The notes beneath the pieces are model-generated. The model had not been told where the DNA came from. It searched no databases and saw only the letters and a list, made by a program, of their open reading frames with translations. Shown here piece after piece: positions 22,403-32,592 of a stretch of DNA of 32,592 nt. Each line of letters begins with the position of its first letter. The stretch's first letter is position 1. Position numbers and translations under genes: made by a program. The stretch covers positions 259,001 to 291,592 of the forward strand of contig NW_019775412.1 of assembly GCF_001039355.2 (NCBI RefSeq), read 5' to 3'. This stretch comes from Lingula anatina (lineage: Eukaryota; Brachiopoda; Lingulata; Lingulida; Lingulidae).

Positions 22403-22860
22403 TGTAACATATGTATGTATGATGTATGATTGTGGTTGTAGAGAAGTGTGTTCGTGACTTATCGTTTGTGTCCGTGTGTCTTCGTTTCTATATAAAACAC
22501 GCCCCTCTTTGTTTCGCGGCACATTCGTTTCTTGTTTCTGCCATGTTCACACACAGGTATGATAGACTTGATTGGTTTACTTTTCATTTTCTTTGTGTTT
22601 AGATTTTGTATTTCTATAAGTTTAGTTTGATCATTTAAGTGCTTATCATTTATTTTCATCCTTATTTAGTTTAGAAATTTAGTAAGTATCTTTAGTTCAA
22701 TTATGTTATTCATTTAATTTTTTCTAAGTTTGTTCAGTTCTGCATTAAGTTCATTTTATTTATTTGTAAATTATTAAAGGACATTCGTTTCTTGTTTCTG
22801 CCATGTTCACACACAGAGTACACTCGGGTTCGTAAATAAAGTATATTGAGAGCTGTTACA
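22403..22860 (+). mobile_element. Complete 3' LTR of a retrotransposon
   Basis: The LTR starts TGTAACA and ends TGTTACA, the inverted TG...CA ends typical of LTRs. It has a TATATAAAA box at 22489-22497 and an AATAAA-type signal near 22836. A 36-bp sequence is repeated exactly at 22521-22556 and 22781-22816. The following base is the first base of the duplicated gene B block, so the LTR is inserted in a copy of intron 2. The uninterrupted site is seen at about 15288 in gene B. Confidence 0.75.
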
Positions 22861-23060
22861 TACTTTTTACATATATTGAAATATCTACACCAAATTGTTT
22901 TATTTTCAGAATGAATGCTGGTTTTAAAATATCTGTCGTTTTTAAATTTACATGTACTGCAACTACACTTTTTACATGTATTAAAATAACTACACTAAAT
23001 TGTTTTTTTCTCAATATATCCTGAAAAATGTTTACACGGATATCTACCCGTACTGTTTAC

Positions 23061-24207
23061 CTATCGGATAGGATCCCAGAAAGAACGGAACCAACAAGTT
23101 TTCCCAAGAAAAGTATAGATTTACATGTACTGAGAATAACCTTGTTTTCACATACCAGGTCGAACTGTAAAATAAAAGGTTTTAAGTTAGTTAAGTTAGA
23201 GAAAAAAACGCAAAATGTCCTATTTTGAGGAACGGGATAATCCTGTACAAGAATGAAATTATATATAACGCTATTTTTTTTCACAAACGTTGTCATCATT
23301 GTTGAAGATGTTGTATATATGTCACAAACATGACTGAAACCCGGCAAATTAAAAATCTGTCTAGGCCAGTCTGAAATCCAAAGTCTAAGACAATTTTCCA
23401 TTATGATCCGATTATTTGCACCCCCAATAAAGCCCTTTTCATCAACTACAGAATATATGTTTAAAACAACCTTTACGAATCATCTTGCACATGGGGGATT
23501 GCAAAATTTTTATTATTATTTTGCCTCACATAGGTTCTTTTGGATGTCTGCTTTTGCTTTTCGATATGCACCAGGCTAATTTCAAAGCTGCATAAGCAAG
23601 ATTGCAATTTCAATCCTTTCTGGAATATTGGTTATTGCATAGCGTTTATGGCTAAAAATGAAAGTTTCAAATTAAGCAGCTGACCTGTAAAAGTCATGTG
23701 ACTTTTGGAATTTCTTTACTATAATTTTATATGTATCTTACGTACATCAGACACAATGGTTGCCGTGAATTCCTCTTGGCTGTACACTCGTCCTTCGGGA
23801 CAGGCTACTTCACTCATATTTCCCTTCACCAATCCTACCGTTATATTTCTATCATCCCTAGTACCATTATTTACAGAGTAAGCACCACTTCCGAAAAAGT
23901 CTAGATTTTCAGTCCAGCTCTGGTAGTCATATATTTTGCAACTACTTCGGTGAAGTGTCCCATCATCGTCTTGTATCCACGGTATTGTGAGGTTTAACAA
24001 TTCGTCCTGTGTCACATTGCCATAGTTCAGGTTCAGGTAGTCAACGTAAGCGTCTGGCACCTTGCAGTGATGTTCCGGCACGGCGCTGGTAAATACTATC
24101 ATCAATTGCAGAGTATTTGCCAGGGCCACGGCACATATTAGGAGGTACTGGCGTTTCTGGTAGGTCCCAAACTCTCCAAGTATTACCAGGAGATCGTCGT
24201 AATGCAT
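23061..24207 (-). pseudogene. Partial copy of SLC22 gene B, exons 1 and 2 only
   Basis: Exon 1 (23746-24207, 462 bp) and exon 2 (23061-23164, 104 bp) keep intact frames, splice sites and the start codon. The protein differs from gene B by one residue in exon 1 (Asp to Gly near residue 110). After exon 2 the sequence enters an LTR and no exon 3 or later exon is found on this strand. If transcribed it would give the first helix, glycosylated loop and start of helix 2 only, which cannot transport. If it is an allele of gene B rather than a paralogue, it is not a pseudogene at all. Confidence 0.75.
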
Positions 24208-24864
24208 TGTTCACTTTGCATTGTTGAGTGGCCTAAGTCTTCGTACATGTAGGTCTAACAACCCTGAAAGATATAAATTCGTAAAACATTGGTTTCAGAA
24301 TCAATTCATTTCATTACATGAGTAGACTTGAATTCATAATGCACTGTCAATTAACGGGCCTCTTTCTGGATACGGTTTAACTATTGCAATACCCTTTATG
24401 CAGTAGGCCCTACATGTATATCCAGACTGTTTAAATGGGGTTACGCAATATATTATTGCTGCCATAAAAGGACATCTAAGACACGTATATCGCATTTTTT
24501 TTTACCTCATACATTAATGCATATACACTCATGTAATCTTATTGGTGTAGCTATCACATATCGCAAAGTAGATCTTAACTGGCCTTACGAACAGTCCATT
24601 TGATGACATCGTTCACCCGTAATATTTAATTACATCAGAAATGGGGAAATATCAAGGGAGTTGATCGCATGAGACGGGAGTATATAGAAAGCCCCGGTAT
24701 TATGTCTCTTTTACACACAATTAATTTAAGATAATATGTGAAGCAATTAACTACACGTCTTGGCTTTCTTCGTCCCATATGTGACCTATATACATTGTAT
24801 ATATATATAATACAGGTGCTGAGTTTACGATTGAGTGATCCTTTCGATGCACACTAAGGGTGCT

Positions 24865-25061
24865 TTCCCAGAGATTTAGATCGATCTAGAGGTTAAGATT
24901 TAGAACGACCTGACTCCCTGGGGGTTCACCCTAAATTGCAGTCAGCCGAGGGAGCACCATAGTTAATTACCCCCTTGCAGCTTTTAGTAGACAGACGCTT
25001 TAGCCGGCCAAGCTGACAGTAATCTAGTGAGACTCTCTGCAGGGATAGATCGATCTAAAAA
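24865..25061. mobile_element. TIR element family 1, copy 3
   Basis: This is nearly identical to copy 2 apart from a 5-base loss and single substitutions, because it lies in the duplicated block. Both terminal inverted repeats are present. Confidence 0.85.
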
Positions 25062-27416
25062 CTATGAAAATGGGGTGTAAAATTGACTTAGATTGCCATG
25101 ACAGCTCCCTCCGTTCTAGCGCCCTCTTCATTTGCGGTCAACAGTTTTATTGAACTTCATGACCTACCTTTTACACCATCTATCCTTTTTGCGTATGTCA
25201 AGGTTTGAGACAAGGCGTTCTACCAGTATTATAATCATTCTTCGTTTTTGTGTGAAGGAATGGGTTCACTCTCCTCAATGTCCATACCAAAGTCAACATA
25301 AAAACAGTAATGGCGTTTCATCCTTTCCATTAATTGTCCCAACACTGAAATTTAAATATTTTGACTATATTGCCGTTACAGCTGGTTGCGTAAATAGCCA
25401 TGTTTTGTGTCTTATACTGAGGCAAAAAGCAACCAAACCTCAGTTGCATCCAAGTTTTTTATGACCCCCTTTCAACTGTATTTCACTTATAACCTAACAT
25501 ATGGTCCTTTGCAGTTGTGTAATAATAGAGTTTTTTGTGTTATTCACGATCGAAATGAGTGTCAGTTTGAGATAGCAGAATATTCACCTGGCCAGCCCCT
25601 TTTTGCCAGTGAAAATGGTCCACGATACTTGAATGAGCATATTTGAGTCGAGAATGGTAAATTATCCCTACTTGGAATAGAAGTAGAGTCACTTCGCATG
25701 TATATATAGTTTAAGACCCGAGAGTGGTTGATTTATTTTGGCATTATTATGGATTTTTTATAATATACCTACCGAATAGAATGGAATTGTAAGACCTTTT
25801 CTAGATTTAAATAACTTAGATGCAGTCTAGGATAACTTAAGTATTTAAAAAACGACAAATCCTGGGACGTATCCTTTTTAATAGTTGTATAAAATTGGAC
25901 AATATGACAAGTGGATCATTTCACATGATTTTGATTAAAAGTAATTGCATGGTGGTAAAGTATGTCTGTATACGCCTCTCCAAGAAGACTAGATAAATAT
26001 GCCAAAAACAAAGACACTGTGACATTTTGACTTCAAGTAAAAGTTAACGATGCGTCTTAAATGTTAATTGATCCGATGAAGAACGTCTGATGCGTCGTGC
26101 TTGCTTTCTAGCGGTTTTTGTCTCCGCTAACGCAATAGTGTTCTTCATGTGCCAAAAATCGAGACTGAACGATTCCGTTACACTTTTATTCCATTTTTCC
26201 TTAACTGTCTATTAGACGTCCGTTTTCATTTTGAACTTAATTTGCTCTTAATCTAAACCCTTTGTTTTCTAATTTTTATTTGAATTTTGAACTTAAACCT
26301 TTCGGTTGCAATGGTTTTAAATAAACGTATAATTATATTATTATAAATACATACATACATTTGTCAGTACCCCTGCATTATCTGGAGGGGGAAGAGGGAT
26401 GGATGGATGGGTGGGTGGGTGGGGGGAGAATGCTTTGACCAATGAAGGGGACCGGTGTGACGAAACTAAGGGTCCCTGTAACACAAAGTCCGCCCTCCAT
26501 TCAGTTATAATGGTTAGGGTTAGCAAGACCTAAATGGGTCAGAATCTAAGGCAAGGCTTACCAGTAAAAATGAATGGGAGGCGGACTCTCTATCATCTCT
26601 ATCGTCATGTTACACCGGCGTGCAGTGATTATGCAATTCAACAAGTTAATTTAGGTGGATATATATATGTACCATAATTTAGATGGATATACATATGTAT
26701 ATCACATCTGTGTATAATATATATATGTATCTGTGGCGTGTTCCTTACTAATAGGGAAACTTGTGACAGGACCTTACATTAATTTACTTCACGCAGTTAT
26801 TACGCAACACGTCTTCTACACTGTAGGTACAAGACTGATATATATATATATATCAACCATTGCCACCTGCCTTCTGCTGTCACTCGCATTTTCTATTCTC
26901 TCACACAAACTTTTCTTTAACCAGTCGTTTTTGGTTAAAACTTTTGTACATGTTTGTTTGTGTGTTTAGACGTATCACAAACCCGCGCTGTTACACTCCA
27001 AGCTTAAAACAAAATAAACAATCCCCGTGTGAGAATAAAAAAAAATGGGTTTTATGTGTCCTTAAATAAAAGGAAGAGCCTTCTCGGTCACTTTCTTAAA
27101 TATTCACCCTGGTGTGTTAATGGTTTTTTTTTTTCAATGATATTATTTGAAGCGTGTGATAAATGAAGTATATAGAATAAGATTTTAAAAAAAAAAGCGT
27201 CTGGCGAAACCGTTACTTTGATTAACGGCTTTGTGGTCAACATATAACGACCGACATTATAAAATTTTCCTCCACTGTAAACGAACATGAACCGGGCGAA
27301 TCAAGGTGGGGGTTGAAACAAGAAGCCCTTTATCTAGACCCGCCGGAGAATACCTTCACGGATCCATGTATTGCTTTTCTGCGTTGCACAATCTAGAGCA
27401 ACAGTTATAGACCCCA
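25062..27416. other. Spacer without recognisable genes
   Basis: The frames of 60-110 codons found here are short, compositionally AT-biased and match no family I recognise. A GGAT/GGGT microsatellite lies at about 26396-26422, and short AT runs at 26661-26725 and 26838-26853. Confidence 0.5.
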
Positions 27417-27615
27417 TTTTCAGAGATTAGATCGATCTACTTTAGATCGACCTAACTCCCTGGGGGTTCACGCTAAATAGCTGTCAGCCGAGCGGACACG
27501 AAAGTTAATTACCCCCGTACAGCTTGTAGTAGGTGGGACGGACATTTAAGCCGGATTATCTGAAGTAATCTAGTGAGACTCCCCGCGGGGATAGATCGAT
27601 CTAAAAGCTCTGGGA
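27417..27615. mobile_element. TIR element family 1, copy 4
   Basis: An independent, more diverged copy. It starts ttttcagagattagatcgat and ends gatcgatctaaaagctctg followed by ggaa, showing that the terminal inverted repeat extends outward to about 24 bp (consensus TTCCCAGAGATTTAGATCGA then TCT). No exact target duplication was found. Confidence 0.85.
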
Positions 27616-29124
27616 ATACAGCCATAGTTAGCCATACTGAGAATTTTTTCCTGACATCTTGCTAAATACCAAACCTATTAAAAGTTGCTAACATTGCTTG
27701 GATGGGATAATGTAAAGTAATAACGTTACGTTTGTGCTCCTTCTCAAGTGTACGGAGACTTGAGGGCTATATCTCTGTCTCATATTTATATATAAGTATG
27801 TGTGGAGAGTCTCATGCTATATATATAGTAGTCCAATACGTGTATAGCTTACATGACAAGATGTGTGGGTCTATACAGATTAAAATATCGGGTTACTTAC
27901 TTTAGCCCTGGCCTGCCATTACTACATGTACATGTAGTATTTCTTTACCACACAGAGCCCGTTTCAGAAAAGATTCATAAAATGGAGTTAAGTATCCAAG
28001 AAAGGAAATTGTGATCTTAATGGGTAGATAGACCATTTATTTCAACATCAGCAGGGAGTAAAAATATAGCAAAGTAATACAATGCATTACATATAGGCCT
28101 ACAATCAAAAAAGGAAAAATTACATAATCACCGTTTATCCATGTAAGTGTCTCTAATATACCCAGTTAAGATGGACATATTCAGCAATGACATATACAAC
28201 TAGAAAAATACTCCGTTTAATACATATACTACATGTACGTGACAAAACGTCGCATTTTGGGCTTGCTGTTCCACAGACATCCTACAGAGCAAAATTTAAT
28301 TATAAGATTAATGATTTGGTCCGCTTCAATTCAAGATCAATATGCAAATCTTTGGATAAAGGAAATATCGTCTGAAAAATTAGCCATATGTCATTTGTCA
28401 TAAAATGCGTATTGTTTTGTTTAATTAGACAAGTACTAATGCTTTATCGTGGGTTATGGTAGAAGTGGGCTAAAAATCAGATCAGTTTTCTGGCTAGCGC
28501 TCTTTTGCAAAACCGCCCCCTTTTTAACCGAGTAGGAGAGAATCGCTTTTGGACACGCTGATGGACACGAAGAACAATAAAGTTTTATACCGGGGGGTTC
28601 GTTCTTAGAGTACAGATCTTCTTTTGGTTGACAACGAAAAAGATGCAACAAAAATCATACGCTATAACACAATACCAGCATTACAGTCAGCAGCACTCCT
28701 TCACTGAATAAGTGGGCAGCTGGTGAGAATATTACATGTGTATTAGCGAGCTTTATAGCTAGCCAGCTGTACATTTGGTGTACAAGTAATATATCCTAGT
28801 ATTATATCCTTTAATTACATTTGTTTGTAGATGAAATTATAAATAAACAGTAAAGTAAGTAATACCTATACCTGCAGCTATCAGGATTACATTTATTTTC
28901 CATTTTATATCTTCTTTTGGTACAACTCTTCTCATATTGCATCATTTAGTTTATATTTGTAAGAGTATAATATACAAACATCTTCTCTTGGCGTTGTTGT
29001 TATTAAACTATAATTATACAAATATAACCTTTCTGGGCATAACATTTTTGTTTTAATATTCTTTCTGTTAATATTTCTCACAGTTGTTTTGGTTAAGAGC
29101 TACACTGGCGGGACACAGTTCTTT
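27616..29124. other. Spacer without recognisable genes
   Basis: AT-rich sequence with no convincing coding potential on either strand and no inverted-repeat element that I can define. Confidence 0.45.
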
Positions 29125-29608
29125 CTTTATTAAATAAAGGTACTCTCGCTTCGCTGGGCAAATGTACGATAGTGGACAAAGATAATTTACCTTAACATAA
29201 TTTACCGTTAGGGTCCAGGGATGGGAGTAAAGCTCGTTTCGCTTTGCTAACTAGTATCTTGATGATCATTATTAATGGCCTCTGTCCATTTAGTGTATGC
29301 ATACACAAGAATACGTGCAGCTGTGTGTGCTATTTGTTTTCATGTGCTGTTATTTGGACTATCCCATCTTACCAAAGATCATCCAGGGCCCGTACTGACT
29401 CCCCCTTAAACGCGCAAGCAAAGTTAATGTTCTTTTCGCATCTTGGAGCACTTTTAACGCCGGGGTTCCAACGCCAGCGATCGAGAATACCGCTTATTGT
29501 GTCTGTATATTTGAGATATCAAAAGACTGGGCTCTGTAAAGGAGACGACGCTAGTTAGCGATCTTTAGAATTGAAGCCGGGTGTTGTAACGGACACAAAG
29601 ACGTCGCA
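29125..29608 (+). promoter_or_regulatory. Upstream region of gene C, shared with gene A
   Basis: Inverted homologue of the sequence before gene A, alignable from the start codon back to about 29125. The most similar parts are the 100 bases around gatatcaaaagactgggctc and the gtggacaaagataatttacc block. Indels are frequent, so the duplication is older than the gene B block copy. Confidence 0.5.
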
Positions 29609-32351
29609 ATGCACTTCGACGATCTTCTTAAGACTCTTGGAGAGTTTGGCACCTTTCAAAAGAGAAGATACGCCCTGTTGTGTATACTGAGCTTCCAGTC
29701 GGTAATGGCTACTCTGGGAATTGTGTTTTTTGGTGCTCAGATGGACCATCATTGTAAGGTCCCTGCTCACTACATAGACTGGGTAACACAGGCGTATGGA
29801 AACGTTTCACAGGAAGAACTTTTAAATATTACCATACCTCGAAATAAAGACGGGGAGAGAGAACAATGTATCTTGTATAGATTTGACAATGACACTCGTT
29901 TGGAGGCAATATACAGCATAGCAGATGGTCGAAACATAACTTCTGAATTTTCCCACAGTTTCGGAGCACTACATTTGGAGAGAAGTAACATCACTACAGA
30001 ACCATGTCCAGAAGGAAGAATTTATAGCCAGGAACCGTTTAAGAGCACACTTGTTTCTGAGGTTGATACAGAAGTTGTTAAGACATTTTTATATTAAGTT
30101 TAAGTGATGTGAAGTGTACATTACTTTATTTTCATACCGTACAGATAAAATACTGTTTCTAAAAGGNTAGTTTTCTTTCTGTTAAGAGGTCGAACAAAGC
30201 ATTCGATTGTTACCTGGTACAATGTACGTGCACCGTTCAGTTGTTATATGTATGTTCTAAATCCGAGATGGTAACTTATAACATTACCTATTTAATAAAG
30301 CATATTTATTAAATATTTTATGCAAAGTAATGAGAAATCTGTTTCTATTTTCAAGTTTGACCTGTCTTGTGAGAATGCTTGGCAACTGAGTACTTGCAAG
30401 TCAGTGTTGTTTGCTGGAAAACTTTTGGGAATCTTAGTGTCAGGTGTGATATCAGACAGGTAAGCAGCATACATGTTGTTATTTAAAAACATTTAAAAGA
30501 AATTTAGTGTTGTCCGTATGTTTTGTACACCTTTTGTAAGGCCAGGTTTAATTTTTGTTTTTCAGATTTGGAAGACGGCATGTGTTTTTGTTCGGTCAGG
30601 TTTGTCTGGCTGCGGCGGGGATCAGTATAGCGTTCGCTCCAAACATGCTGACTTTTTCTATTCTGTACGTTCTTCAAGGATCATGCGACTCCCTGTCCTA
30701 CTTAACCATCTACACACTCGGTAGGTGCTTTCATTTGGTCTACGTATGACCAGTAGGTCAAGTTACAATTGCACATTACAGAAGCGTTGACACGGAACAG
30801 TCACGCCGACCATGTCCGTCAAATGTTAATATTATTTACGCGGCTTCACACCGAAAGCCTCGAAGACGTACATAGTGCAGTGTAAGGCGTATGGCAGCAT
30901 TTGGAGTCGGTGGCTATAGAATCTGCATAAAGCAGCCTGATTTTTGTCAATCGGTGCAATTTCATGCATGTTACACGTGTCGCTAAATTGCACATGTATA
31001 ATATAAGGTGTTAGGCATAAGTTCTACAGTTGCAGTTACTTTTGAATGGAAGTCCATGTTTATATCGAAATCGAAAAGTTGTTTTTATTTAAATGAAATT
31101 CTAAAATATAAAGTATATTTAATAAAAAATCTTCTTCTTCAAATTCATACCATATTCAAATACCATCTTACTCACCTGTTCAATAATGGATAAAATTTAA
31201 TGCAAAAAATACTTCTTAAGATTTACAACTTCTTAACTTTTTACATTTGTTTCCAGGAATGGAGTTGGTAGGTACAAGTAAGCGACGTATGGCCGGCCTC
31301 ATCATCGGAATGTTTTTTGGTTTAGGACACGGATTAATTGCACTGGAGGCGTACTTTATACACAACTGGCGCCATCTAGCGTTGGTGGCAAATTCACCGG
31401 CAGTGTTCTATACATTGTTTTGGTTGTAAGTCATTGGCGTTTTATAATTTATTTACAGTCAGAATTTGTAAGGCAACTCTAAGCATAAAGGGTGGTTTCT
31501 GTTCACCTTTGGTAAATTGAAACATCCAGATTTATATAGTTACATGTTTCTCATTTTATTGTTATGTTCTGCAATGCAATGATGACCGGAATATAATAAA
31601 GATGAATAGTTCTAAAACAAAGATTTTGATGGTAGTAAAAAGTGGAGAAAAAGTGAATGAAAAATCAAGTTTTCGTTGTTTTAGAAAAAACGCGTTGTGA
31701 TACGTTTCTATTGCAGGGTTCTTCCAGAGTCGGTACGATGGCTGCTCGCTCATGGTCGACATGAAGAAGCAAAGGCAATCATTACAAGAGTAGCTGCCGT
31801 CAACAAGGTCACACTGGATCCAGATGTACTCGATGGCTTTTTGTTAAAGGGAGACCAGGAGAAGAGGGTGACGCACACTCCTGTTGATTTATTTAAAACT
31901 CTGAATAGGGCTAAAGTTACTCTGAATCTTGCATTCGTCTGGTAAGTAACCTTAATGAAATCCATAATTTTGATGTGGTTAGTTAATAGATTTTAATTTA
32001 GTCTACAATATAATATCTACTGGGAATAACTGATATCAATGTTTCTTATAGATTTTAAAGACTACACCTCAGGCAAACGTTATATTATACTACGCCCCTT
32101 TCACACGTTTTAGACCTATACATTTTCATAATCCAGGTTGGTGAACGCTTTGGTATATTATGGCCTCTCCTATGGTACTCAAGATCTCGGGGGCAACCTG
32201 TACCTCAATTTTACACTTATGGGCATGGCAGATATTCCCGGACAGTTACTTGCGCTTTTCATTTTGGATAGGATAGGGCGTCGAAAGATTCTGCTCATCT
32301 TTATGGTATTTGGTGGACTGGCATGCATTGTTGCTGTTCTCATACCAAAAG
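29609..32351 (+). CDS. SLC22-family membrane transporter, gene C (3' end outside window)
   Basis: An organic ion transporter-like solute carrier and close paralogue of gene A on the opposite strand. Exons: 29609-30061, 30356-30459, 30566-30720, 31257-31425, 31717-31941 and 32137-32351 (453, 104, 155, 169, 225 and 215 bp), identical in length to those of gene A, with GT donors and AG acceptors throughout. The visible 440 residues cover helices 1 to about 9. They include HFDDLLKTLGEFGTFQKRR, sequons in the first loop, CPEGRIYS, FDLSC, SDRFGRRH, PESVRWLL and the complete DRIGRRK motif that gene A has altered. Exon 1 differs from gene A at 11 of 151 residues. The last three exons, including the helix-11 substrate site, lie beyond the window. 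Intron 3 also aligns with that of gene A, so the whole locus was duplicated. Confidence 0.93.
30167..30167. other. Single N in intron 1 of gene C
   Basis: One undefined base in the intron between 30061 and 30356, with no repeated flanks visible. It may be a contig join or one uncertain base, and it does not affect coding sequence. Confidence 0.4.
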
Positions 32352-32592
32352 GTAAGTCTAAAATGCAATTCGATCAATGCTGTTTCCTCGAACATCAAAT
32401 GCAACTTCAGAGACTTAATTCCTGATCATGGAAATGGTGTACTGAATTATGGATACAACAAGCTGTAAGGAAACGACTTTTAGTGTAGGGAGTGCTATCT
32501 TATGTCCCATTTGTCTAAACTAGGCCAGGATTACACAACACCGTAATGGCAATTACCGAGTGCACGTCTAGTACTGTGTTGAGTTCATAACT

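Larger units (their letters stand above)
22861..25061. repeat. 2.2 kb duplicated block, copy 2
   Basis: This is a near-identical direct copy of 15288-17487. Its left end abuts an LTR and its right end is the end of a TIR element, after which new unique sequence follows. The small number of differences fits either a recent duplication or two alleles placed in tandem by the assembler. Confidence 0.95.

Noticed and set aside
25132-25646. Two overlapping plus-strand frames of 110 and 79 codons
   Set aside because: No family resemblance, no conserved motif and AT-driven composition; I see no evidence that they are genes.
27417-27615. tRNA-derived SINE, because gggggttcac resembles a B box
   Set aside because: The bases do not fit the GGTTCGANTCC consensus, no A box is found at the right distance, and both ends carry inverted repeats instead of an A-rich tail.

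Overview
The window is animal nuclear DNA. Genes are split by GT-AG introns, the intergenic DNA is AT-rich with microsatellites and short inverted-repeat transposons, and the recognisable proteins are metazoan SLC22 transporters and an ankyrin-repeat protein. Dense MITEs, near-identical duplicated blocks and frequent acatgta-type words suggest a heterozygous marine invertebrate, possibly an echinoderm or other invertebrate deuterostome. The species cannot be fixed from this sequence alone.

Layout: (1) 1246-7380 minus, SLC22 gene A, eight exons resolved and the last exon uncertain. (2) 7381-11392, spacer with several MITEs and a second, unused-looking SLC22 C-terminal tail exon at 10783-10861. 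(3) 11393-16635 minus, SLC22 gene B, complete, nine exons, 605 codons. (4) 16636-17487, gene B upstream DNA ending in a TIR element, followed by an N at 17489. (5) 17610-21947 minus, the middle of an ankyrin gene: eleven intact 99-bp exons, each one 33-residue repeat, plus one degenerate fused unit. (6) 22193-22860, pieces of an LTR retrotransposon around an N at 22329. (7) 22861-25061, a near-identical 2.2 kb copy of the start of gene B holding only exons 1 and 2. (8) 25062-29608, spacer with another TIR-element copy. (9) 29609-32351 plus, SLC22 gene C, a close inverted paralogue of gene A, cut by the window end after exon 6.

The three SLC22 genes share identical exon lengths after exon 1 (104, 155, 169, 225, 215, and where visible 109 and 216 bp), so they come from one ancestral gene. 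Each encodes a 12-helix plasma-membrane transporter with a large glycosylated first extracellular loop. An Arg sits where OCT-type cation carriers have Asp in helix 11, which points to organic anion or carnitine-like substrates. The ankyrin array is unrelated in function. Single Ns at 13939, 17489, 22329 and 30167 look like contig joins, and those at 17489 and 22329 bound the ankyrin block, so the order of blocks 4 to 7 may partly be an assembly effect. I see no prokaryote-type system. The most interesting signals are the ankyrin exon array whose variable residues fall on the ligand-binding face, the extra tail exon behind gene B, and the LTR-bounded partial copy of gene B.
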